64,000 bases of DNA from Bacteroidota bacterium (GTDB lineage Bacteria; Bacteroidota; Ignavibacteria; Kryptoniales; JAKASW01). The notes beneath the pieces were generated by a model. The model did no database searches and was not told the origin of the DNA. It saw only the letters and a list, made by a program, of their open reading frames with translations. Positions 56,564-64,000 of the stretch are shown piece after piece. Where the stretch lies: the NCBI GenBank assembly GCA_021794075.1, contig JAJYRM010000003.1:1-64000 (forward strand), given 5' to 3'. The translations under genes were made by a program, and so were the position numbers. How positions within the stretch are numbered: the first letter of the stretch is position 1; each line of letters opens with the position of its first letter.

Positions 56564-57100
56564 TTAACCGAAAAGAATTCGGCAGATCATCAGAGCCCCC
56601 AGCATCCCGACGGCATCCGCGATCAAACCGGCCGCCACTGCGTGTCGTGTCCTGTAAATGTTCACCGAACCGAAGTAGACGGCAAGAACATAGAAAGTCG
56701 TTTCGCTGCTTCCATACATCGTTGAGACAAGTATTCCAATGAACGAATCGGGTCCATATTTCTTCATAATATCTGCCATGAGGCCAAGTGAGCCGCTCCC
56801 CGTAAGAGGACGGAGCAGGGCCATCGGGACAACTTGCGGCGGCATCCCAATCAGGTTTGCGATTGGGGAGAGAAGTTTCACAAGTATCTCCATCGCTCCG
56901 CTTGCCCTGAATATTCCTATCGCGACCAGCATAGCCACCAGATAAGGTATAATCTTGACTGCCACCTCAAAGCCGCCTTTTGCGCCCGCAACAAACGATT
57001 CGTAGACTGGAACCTTCTTCCTGGCGGCATAAGCCACAAACGCCGCTATGATAAGAGGTATAGCCACTATCGACAGAGCCTGCAGGATATCTTTTATCAA
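56564..57100 (-). CDS. spmB: SpmB-like nucleoside-recognition-domain membrane protein
   Basis: KKVPVYESFVAGAKGGFEVAVKIIPYLVAMLVAIGIFRASGAME, YGPDSFIGILVSTMYGSSETTFYVLAVYFGSV. Confidence 0.9.
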   Translation of the reverse strand: MIKDILQALSIVAIPLIIAAFVAYAARKKVPVYESFVAGAKGGFEVAVKIIPYLVAMLVAIGIFRASGAMEILVKLLSPIANLIGMPPQVVPMALLRPLTGSGSLGLMADIMKKYGPDSFIGILVSTMYGSSETTFYVLAVYFGSVNIYRTRHAVAAGLIADAVGMLGALMICRILFG

Positions 57101-58053
57101 TTTGAACCTCCGGATTCCGGCGTGCTGTCGTCAGGTTGGTCCTTGATCCTGTATATTTTCAATCTTTGGAGAATTTTAGCTGCAGCTATGCCCGCAATAG
57201 TAGCCAGACCAGCCCCAAAGAAAGATGTCATTAGGATAATCGTCGGATCTTTGGAGCCGAGGGCCGCGCGTATCGCAATTGCCGTCGCCGGTATGAGAGT
57301 CAGTCCCGCGGTGTTGATCGCTAGGAAAGTAATCATGGCGTTGGTGGCAGTTCCTTTGTGTGGGTTCAGACTTTCGAGATGCTCCATTGCTTTCAGGCCG
57401 AGGGGAGTGGCGGCATTATTCAACCCCAGCATGTTCGCTGCCATGTTCATGATCATCGCGCCTATTGCGGGATGATCCGGAGGAATGTCCGGAAAGACTC
57501 TTACCATGACCGGCTTCAATATGCGGGCGATAATTTTTATCATTCCGCTATCCTCAGCAAGCTTCATTATGCCGAGCCAGAAAGCCATTACTCCGATCAA
57601 TCCCAGGGAGATCTTTACGGCGAGCTCGCTATAGCTTATGACGGCGTCGAGGACAGCTTTGGTCTTCACAAGCGAAGTTGTCGGCAAGAGTATGGTCATC
57701 TCGCTGCCTTGGCGGGAGAGAACCTTTGCTGTTATCTGTTTAGAATTGTCATCGGTCTTTGCTACTGTCTTCCAAATCTCCGGTGACTCCTCATCGGTGG
57801 ATATATTAATGGAATTTCCCGCTAATGCGGCCCGATAGCTGATCGTATCTGGATAGTCGATCTGTACTCCGTAGAACTTATCGTAATATTCGCGTGAGTA
57901 AGAAATTGTCCCGGTCCCAACTCCCGTGCTGTCGTATTGAAGCTCGAATGGCTCTCCGTTTTTATACCGGTTCGTCGACGCGTCATAAATGTCTGTCGAT
58001 GCGGCAGCGAGCACACCTATCAGGACAAGCCCTATCCAGACATAGTTAAGCAT
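57097..58053 (-). CDS. spmA: SpmA-like nucleoside-recognition-domain membrane protein
   Basis: LGIMKLAEDSGMIKIIARILKPVMVRVFPDIPPDHPAIGAMIMNMAANMLGLNNAATPLGLKAMEHL; 4 bp overlap with spmB. Confidence 0.9.
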   Translation of the reverse strand: MLNYVWIGLVLIGVLAAASTDIYDASTNRYKNGEPFELQYDSTGVGTGTISYSREYYDKFYGVQIDYPDTISYRAALAGNSINISTDEESPEIWKTVAKTDDNSKQITAKVLSRQGSEMTILLPTTSLVKTKAVLDAVISYSELAVKISLGLIGVMAFWLGIMKLAEDSGMIKIIARILKPVMVRVFPDIPPDHPAIGAMIMNMAANMLGLNNAATPLGLKAMEHLESLNPHKGTATNAMITFLAINTAGLTLIPATAIAIRAALGSKDPTIILMTSFFGAGLATIAGIAAAKILQRLKIYRIKDQPDDSTPESGGSN

Positions 58054-58398
58054 TAATCTACCTTTTTGGCTCTCGAGTTTTCAGCAATCAGATCCATATG
58101 GGCTAATGTAATCCGTGACACTTCACCGAGTTTGGTCGAATTAAGGACGCTTGCTAAACAACTTAAAGATAGTCTCATAAGTTTGATAAATACGATAGGT
58201 TAAATATAGGGGCAAGGGCGATGCATTTCAACTTCTCAACGACATATTGAGAATTTGACAGATAAGAAAAGGAGATGGGAAACGCCATAAGTTGTCAAAA
58301 GGCTCACGCGGGAATTAGGGGTACAAGGACGGATTTATCTTAAGGTGCTTTACGCGGACAATTTTGGGTGGTGAAAATGGAGGAGGGATAAACCTAAA

Positions 58399-58446
58399 TC
58401 GCAAGGATGGGCGGAGGCTGGCGCCTCTGCCCATCGACCCTTGCGA
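58399..58446 (-). terminator. Long hairpin downstream of leuB; candidate terminator without strong U-tract
   Basis: TCGCAAGG-ATGGGCGGAGGC-TGGC-GCCTCTGCCCAT-...CCTTGCGA nested stem. Confidence 0.5.
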
Positions 58447-58456
58447 TCAGAGTTCT

Positions 58457-59524
58457 TTAAAGAGCGTTCTCAACCATACGGCCCATCTCTTCAGTAGAGA
58501 GGACGTTCTGGCCAGCGGTGGCGATGTCAGCGGTGCGGTATCCTTCGCCGAGGACTTTTTCGACGGCGTGGAATATCTTTCTCGACAGTTCTTTCTGCTT
58601 CAGTGAATACTCCAAAAGCATCGCCGCTGAGAGAATGCTGGCTATTGGGTTCGCGAGTCCTTTGCCCGCGATGTCTGGCGCGCTGCCATGTACCGGTTCA
58701 TACAGTGCGTGTTCCTCGCCGACGCTCGCCGAGGGAAGCATGCCTATCGAGCCGGTAAGCATCGAAGCTTCATCACTCAATATATCGCCGAACATATTCT
58801 CTGTCAGGATGACGTCGAAGTTCTTTGGGTTTCTCACAAGCTGCATCGACGCGTTATCTACGTACATGTGATCGAGCTGAATGTCAGGGTAATCTTTCTT
58901 CTGCATCCCGCTCACGACTTCGCGCCATAACATGGAGGTGTGAAGGATGTTTGCCTTATCGACGGATGTGACTTTCTTTTTCCTGGTCTTTGCCAGCTTG
59001 AAGGCTGTGTGGGCTATGCGTTCGATCTCAGGGACTGTATAGGTCATCGTGTTGATACCGCGCCGAGTGCCGTTTTCTTCAACTATGCCCGCGGGTCTTC
59101 CGAAATAGATGCCGCCGGTCAACTCTCTGATCACGACGATGTCGATCCCTTTCACCACTTCGGGCTTAAGCGACGAAGCGTTCAATAGGGCGTCGAATAG
59201 GATTGCCGGCCTGATGTTAGCGTAAAGCTCCAGCCCTTTTCGCAGGCCAAGCAGAGCCTGCTCCGGCTTCATCTCATAGGGAAGTGTGTCCCATTTCGGA
59301 CCGCCGACAGCCCCGAGAAGCACCGCATCGCTTGCAAGCGCCGCCTTTAACGTCGCTTCGGGAAGGGGTTTGCCGTCGGTGTCGATTGCGATCCCTCCGG
59401 CCCTCAGTTCTGTGAATTCAAATTGTTCATTTAGAATCTGTGACGCTTTCTTCAGTATTCTTACGGCCTGCGACGTAACTTCTGTTCCGATGCCGTCTCC
59501 AGGAATAACTGCGATCTTAAACAT
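58457..59524 (-). CDS. leuB: 3-isopropylmalate dehydrogenase
   Basis: [81 protein letters not shown]. Confidence 0.96.
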   Translation of the reverse strand: MFKIAVIPGDGIGTEVTSQAVRILKKASQILNEQFEFTELRAGGIAIDTDGKPLPEATLKAALASDAVLLGAVGGPKWDTLPYEMKPEQALLGLRKGLELYANIRPAILFDALLNASSLKPEVVKGIDIVVIRELTGGIYFGRPAGIVEENGTRRGINTMTYTVPEIERIAHTAFKLAKTRKKKVTSVDKANILHTSMLWREVVSGMQKKDYPDIQLDHMYVDNASMQLVRNPKNFDVILTENMFGDILSDEASMLTGSIGMLPSASVGEEHALYEPVHGSAPDIAGKGLANPIASILSAAMLLEYSLKQKELSRKIFHAVEKVLGEGYRTADIATAGQNVLSTEEMGRMVENAL

Positions 59525-60101
59525 TTGCCTCCGCCTTCGGTTTGATCATGCCGATCTTGCGGGCGTAAGCGAAGAGACCTCCTGCATTTATTATGTCTGC
59601 CGCGTCGCCAAGCGGACGAAGCTCAAAAGTCTTGCCGGTGGTTTTGTTCGTGATCTTGTTCGCGTCAAGTTCTATTTCCACCTTATCACCGGTTGAAAAC
59701 GATTTAAAGATATTCTCCACTGATTCGAGAGGCTTTAGGAAGCCGCCGTCGACGGAGTTGCGGTAGAATATCCGCGCGTATGTTTGCGCGATGACCGCCT
59801 TCACGCCTGCGATTTGGAGAGCGAGCGGCGCGTGTTCTCTCGAAGATCCGCAACCGAAGTTTTTTCCTCCGACAATGATGGGGAATTCAGATTCGAACTC
59901 GCCTTCCTTGACGAATTTCACGCCGCCTTTTGGAAGGCCTGATTTGTCCTCGGGTACTCCGCTCATCGCGTATTTCCCGTACAGCTTGCGTTCCTCCGGG
60001 GAATGCGTGTCGTAGACCAAATGTTTTGCCGGTATGATCTGATCCGTGTCCACGTTATCGCCGACAACGTAGACAGTACCGGTTATTTTATTCTGTGACA
60101 T
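59517..60101 (-). CDS. leuD: 3-isopropylmalate dehydratase small subunit
   Basis: [57 protein letters not shown]. Confidence 0.94.
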   Translation of the reverse strand: MSQNKITGTVYVVGDNVDTDQIIPAKHLVYDTHSPEERKLYGKYAMSGVPEDKSGLPKGGVKFVKEGEFESEFPIIVGGKNFGCGSSREHAPLALQIAGVKAVIAQTYARIFYRNSVDGGFLKPLESVENIFKSFSTGDKVEIELDANKITNKTTGKTFELRPLGDAADIINAGGLFAYARKIGMIKPKAEANV

Positions 60102-60167
60102 CTTCTGTCAATCTCCTGATTTCTGCTGATTCTTATTCGTTCGACTTGATGGTTTACGATTCCACGA

Positions 60168-61466
60168 CTACGCGAGGTACTTCCGCGGATCCGTGATTTT
60201 TCCGGTCAGCGCCGTAGCGGCAGCTGTCAACGGAGATGCGAGATAAACTTGTCCTTTCTTCGACCCCATTCTTCCGGGGAAGTTGCGGTTCGTAGTTGAA
60301 ACGCATATCTCCTCACCGTTTATCCGGCCGAAGGTGTCTTCTGGTCCGCCAAGGCAGGCTCCGCAGCTTGCGTGGCCTATCCTGCATCCGGCTTCCTTGA
60401 AGATTTGAAGAAGAGTCTTGCCGCCGATCTTTTCTTTCTCCAGACCTTTTTCAACGTCGGTTGTAGCGGGGACGATAAAAGTGTCGACCGCGGTCTTCCT
60501 TCCGTTGAGAATCTTCGCCGCGGCCTGAAAGTCCACGAGCTTTCCGCCTGTGCATGAGCCGATATAGACTCTGTCAACTTTGACATCGGAAAGTTTCTCT
60601 GCTGCCTCGACATTTTCCGGGGAATGCGGCTTCGCGACGAGCGGGACGATTTTTGACGCATCGTATTTCAGCTCAGACGCGAACTTTGCGTCTGAATCGT
60701 TCTGCACCGGCTTATAGGGCTTGTTGCTTCTCGCCTTGACGTATCTTTCAGTCTCCTCGTCAGGGGCGATGACGCCGTTCTTTCCGCCTGCCTCGATCAC
60801 CATATTGCAGAGTGTCATTCGTTCTTCAATGTTCAGACTGTGAACAGCCTCGCCGGCGAATTCCATCGCGGCGTACGAGGCGCCGTCAACTCCGATGTCT
60901 CCGATGATTCTCAGTATAAGGTCCTTTGCCATCAAATAGTCGGGCAACTTGCCGTTGAAGACGAATCGCATAGTCTGCGGGACCTTGACCCACAGCTTGC
61001 CCGTGCCGAGAATGAATGCGGCATCGGTGTTGCCGATGCCAGTCGCAAACTCGCCGAACGCTCCCGCCGTGCAGGTATGCGAGTCCGTGCCGAAAAGGAC
61101 TTCGCCCGGTCTCGTGTAGCCCTCTTCGGGGAGCGCCACGTGACACACGCCCTTGTAGTCGGGAGTACCTACGTCATAGAAGTTCTCTATCTGCTGGTCC
61201 TTCACGAAGTCTCTGAGGAAAACCACGTTGCGTTTCGCGTGCTGGTCTTCGGTGAAAATATAGTGATCCGGGATCACAACGACTTTGTTCCGATCCCATA
61301 TCTTTGCGTCCGCTCCGAATTCCTTCCTGAATATCGAGATAGTGCCCGGCCCGGTGACGTCGTGAGTCATGAGGACGTCGACGTCGATCCATACGTTCTC
61401 GCCCGGCACAACCTTATCCTTTCCAGAATGGCTGGCAAGTATCTTTTCGGTGATTGTCATTCCCAT
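60168..61466 (-). CDS. leuC: 3-isopropylmalate dehydratase large subunit
   Basis: MTITEKILASHSG, FGTDSHTCTAGAFGEFATGIGNTD, IGSCTGGKLVDFQAAAKIL, CGACLGGPEDT, TTNRNFPGRMGS. Confidence 0.95.
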   Translation of the reverse strand: MGMTITEKILASHSGKDKVVPGENVWIDVDVLMTHDVTGPGTISIFRKEFGADAKIWDRNKVVVIPDHYIFTEDQHAKRNVVFLRDFVKDQQIENFYDVGTPDYKGVCHVALPEEGYTRPGEVLFGTDSHTCTAGAFGEFATGIGNTDAAFILGTGKLWVKVPQTMRFVFNGKLPDYLMAKDLILRIIGDIGVDGASYAAMEFAGEAVHSLNIEERMTLCNMVIEAGGKNGVIAPDEETERYVKARSNKPYKPVQNDSDAKFASELKYDASKIVPLVAKPHSPENVEAAEKLSDVKVDRVYIGSCTGGKLVDFQAAAKILNGRKTAVDTFIVPATTDVEKGLEKEKIGGKTLLQIFKEAGCRIGHASCGACLGGPEDTFGRINGEEICVSTTNRNFPGRMGSKKGQVYLASPLTAAATALTGKITDPRKYLA

Positions 61467-61543
61467 TTTAAGAATCTCTCTCTGATTTTGCGCTTCTTTG
61501 TAATGTCCGTTAGTAATAAGAATTTAACCAAATAATGCCTGAA

Positions 61544-63103
61544 TTACACGGCGTTCGCTTGTTTCTTGATGGCGGGGTCTTCCGCCGACTTTGCTGATTT
61601 TGCTGAGATTGCCCGGTTAACTGCCTGTAAGTACGCCTCGACACTTCCCGTTACGATGTCCGTGCTTGCGGCGTGGCCTGTGAATATCACATCGTTGAAG
61701 ATGACCTTAACGACTACTTCTCCGACAGCGTCTCCGCCCCACGTAACCGACTTGATGTTGTAGTCGGTAAGTTGTCCGTTCATCTTGGTAATTCTCTCGA
61801 TGGCGTTGTAAGCCGCGTCGACGGGGCCGTCTCCGGTCGCGGAGTCGACGAAAGTCTCTTTGCCGTCGCTCAACTCGACTACCGCCGTCGATTTCACTCC
61901 GGTGCCGGTCATCACCTGCAAGCTCGACAGCGTGAAGCTGGTCTCGTCGTTATCGAACTTGTTATTCAAGATGGCCACCAGGTCCTCGTCGAGGATCTCT
62001 TTCTTCTTGTCAGCGAGCTGCGTGAACTCGGTGTAAACGTTGTTGAGCTCTTCCGGATTCAATGAGTAGCCAAGCTCCTCAAACCTCTTCTTGAGAGCAT
62101 GTCTTCCTGAATGCTTACCGAGAACCAGCGTCGAATGTTTTATGCCGACAGATTCCGGAGTCATAATCTCGTATGTCATCCTGCTCTTTATGATGCCGTC
62201 CTGATGGATCCCGGCCTCGTGGGAGAAGGCGTTTGCTCCGACTATCGCTTTATTTCGCTGTACCATCATCCCCGTGAGAGTCGAGAGGAGGCGGCTTGAT
62301 TTGTAAATCTCTTCAGCTTTCACGTCGGTATGAAAGGGGAGAGCGTCCGGACGCGTCTTAAGCGCCATGACAAATTCTTCCAGCGACGCGTTTCCGGCGC
62401 GTTCGCCGATGCCGTTGATGGTGCATTCAATCTGTCTCGCTCCATTCACAACGGCAGCGATGGAATTGGACACAGCGAGGCCGAGGTCGTTATGGCAGTG
62501 AGTGCTGAGAACTGCCTTCCCGATGTTCTTAACGCGACCTCGTATGATACTGATCATCGTGCCGTAGTCTTGCGGCAGCGCGTATCCAACGGTGTCGGGG
62601 AGATTGATTGTCGTAGCGCCGGCATTGATGACTGCCTCAATTATCTGGCAGAGATAGTCGATGTCGCTTCTGCTCGCGTCTTCGCAGCTGAACTCGATGT
62701 CGTTAGTGAGCTTCTTAGCATAAGCTACGGCGTTGATCGATTGTTCGAGGACCTGCTCGCGTGTCTTGTTGAGCTTGTGCTTGAGATGGATGTCGCTCGT
62801 CGCTATGAATACATGGATGCGCGGCTTGGCGGCGTACTGCAGCGCCTCGAAGGCGCGGTCTATGTCGAGAGTCGTTGCCCTGCAAAGGCCCGCGATTGTG
62901 CAGCCCTTGATGGTTTTCGAAATTTCGCGGACCGCCTCAAAGTCCCCGTCCGATGCAATAGGAAAACCAGCCTCTATGATGTCAACGTTGAGGGCCTCAA
63001 GCTGTCTCGCCATCTTCATCTTCTCTTGCGTGTTCATGCTGCATCCGGGGGATTGCTCGCCGTCTCGCAGCGTGGTGTCGAAAATATATATCTTGTCGCT
63101 CAT
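61544..63103 (-). CDS. leuA: 2-isopropylmalate synthase
   Basis: [95 protein letters not shown]-terminal regulatory domain. Confidence 0.96.
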   Translation of the reverse strand: MSDKIYIFDTTLRDGEQSPGCSMNTQEKMKMARQLEALNVDIIEAGFPIASDGDFEAVREISKTIKGCTIAGLCRATTLDIDRAFEALQYAAKPRIHVFIATSDIHLKHKLNKTREQVLEQSINAVAYAKKLTNDIEFSCEDASRSDIDYLCQIIEAVINAGATTINLPDTVGYALPQDYGTMISIIRGRVKNIGKAVLSTHCHNDLGLAVSNSIAAVVNGARQIECTINGIGERAGNASLEEFVMALKTRPDALPFHTDVKAEEIYKSSRLLSTLTGMMVQRNKAIVGANAFSHEAGIHQDGIIKSRMTYEIMTPESVGIKHSTLVLGKHSGRHALKKRFEELGYSLNPEELNNVYTEFTQLADKKKEILDEDLVAILNNKFDNDETSFTLSSLQVMTGTGVKSTAVVELSDGKETFVDSATGDGPVDAAYNAIERITKMNGQLTDYNIKSVTWGGDAVGEVVVKVIFNDVIFTGHAASTDIVTGSVEAYLQAVNRAISAKSAKSAEDPAIKKQANAV

Positions 63104-63122
63104 CTTCTCTCTCCCTATGGTC

Positions 63123-63353
63123 CTACTGAAACATGCTGTTAATTGCGTCGGTAATGTCGTTATTTGCCTTGAGCTGGCGGAGATGTTTTTCGATCTGAAG
63201 GTAGTGCTCGTATTTCTGGCTTGCCAGAGAGCGGAACAATTTCTTCGTCTCAGCGTCGTCAGAAACCTCAGCGTGATCGTTATACCGCCTTATCGTCTCC
63301 ATTTCGTTGTTTAAAGCCTTTTCAAGTAACTCGATACGTGTCTGGGCATTCAT
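63123..63353 (-). CDS. Small two-helix ferritin/rubrerythrin-like protein
   Basis: [53 protein letters not shown] resembles half of a ferritin-like bundle; overlaps the upstream gene by 4 bp. Confidence 0.55.
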   Translation of the reverse strand: MNAQTRIELLEKALNNEMETIRRYNDHAEVSDDAETKKLFRSLASQKYEHYLQIEKHLRQLKANNDITDAINSMFQ

Positions 63354-64000
63354 TTTGCCACCTCTAACTCTTTCTTTTCTGCTTTCGCCTTGTCATTGTC
63401 CTTCATCATCTTGTAGACGATCGAGTCTACAAGCGCTTTCCAGCTTGCTTCTATGATGCTTTCGGAAACACCGACCGTGCTCCAGTCTGATTCGCCGTCC
63501 GTTGTCTCTATAAGAACTCTTACTTTCGCGCTGGTTCCTTCGCCGGCATTGACGACTCTGACCTTGTAATCGGAGAGCTTCGTTTCGGCCAGCTGCGGGT
63601 AGAACTGCAGGAGAGCCTTGCGCAGCGCGTTATCGAGCGCGTTCACCGGTCCGTTTCCTTCCGCGGCAGTGTGCTCGATCTTGTCGCCGACCCGAAGTTT
63701 AATCACCGCTTCTGTGTGCGCTAGGCCCGAGTTGTCATTTTTTTCGATGATGATGTGCAGCGCTTCAAGCTCGAATGGGATCTCTACCTCGCCTGTGTCT
63801 TTTCGCATTAGTATCTCGAGCGAAGCGTCAGCATCCTCAAATACGTATCCCTGGCTTTCGAGAGCCTTAAGTTCATTCACGATCTTCGTCGCTTTGCCGT
63901 TGTCGTCGGCGATCTTGATCCCAAGGCGTTCGGCCTTATATAGCACGTTGCTCTTGCCGGACAAATCGCTGACTAACACTCGACGCGAGTTTCCGACTAC
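63350..64000 (-). CDS. cimA: (R)-citramalate synthase, C-terminal part (runs off window)
   Basis: LVSDLSGKSNVLYKAERLGIKI, HTAAEGNGPVNALDNALRKALLQFYPQLAETKLSDYKVRVVNAGEGTSAKVRVLIETTDGESDWSTVGVSESIIEASWKALVDSI. Confidence 0.88.
   Translation of the reverse strand, partial: VVGNSRRVLVSDLSGKSNVLYKAERLGIKIADDNGKATKIVNELKALESQGYVFEDADASLEILMRKDTGEVEIPFELEALHIIIEKNDNSGLAHTEAVIKLRVGDKIEHTAAEGNGPVNALDNALRKALLQFYPQLAETKLSDYKVRVVNAGEGTSAKVRVLIETTDGESDWSTVGVSESIIEASWKALVDSIVYKMMKDNDKAKAEKKELEVAK

Noticed and set aside
1-64000. CRISPR arrays, tRNA/rRNA genes, transposases, phage or toxin-antitoxin modules
   Set aside because: No regularly spaced direct repeats, no cloverleaf or CCA-ending candidates, and no mobile-element proteins were seen in the translations; absence was judged by eye only.

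Overview
The window is a 64 kb, gene-dense chromosomal segment of a Gram-negative bacterium. Gene content (outer-membrane barrels with PorV/FadL-like N-termini, WHy-like lipoprotein, SpmA/SpmB, DUF3501/rubrerythrin) suggests the Bacteroidota/Chlorobi/Ignavibacteria side of the tree; this is inference and was not tested. I found no rRNA, tRNA, CRISPR array, transposase, integrase or phage genes. Most of the window is housekeeping: dnaG (partial), nadD, glnD, murI, uvrD/pcrA, argH-argG, phoH, queC, a two-ORF metH, recN, cysS, sir2-pyk, and a citramalate/leucine operon. Accessory content most worth a second look: (i) a PgaB/PelA-like 1.3k-aa deacetylase + glycosidase-like membrane protein overlapping a QxxRW processive GT2; (ii) a rubrerythrin / CCG-type Fe-S protein / DUF3501 / Fur-PerR cluster with a palindrome in front of rubrerythrin; (iii) an outer-membrane-barrel protein with a CxxCH haem motif just after its signal peptide, close to an spmA-spmB-barrel-dihaem cytochrome unit; (iv) a small ferritin-like two-helix protein inside the cimA-leuACDB operon; (v) a TPR lipoprotein with a BamE/SmpA-like insertion, and a lipoprotein with repeated WHy/LEA14-like beta units. 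All product calls are from reading the supplied translations; no database search was run.
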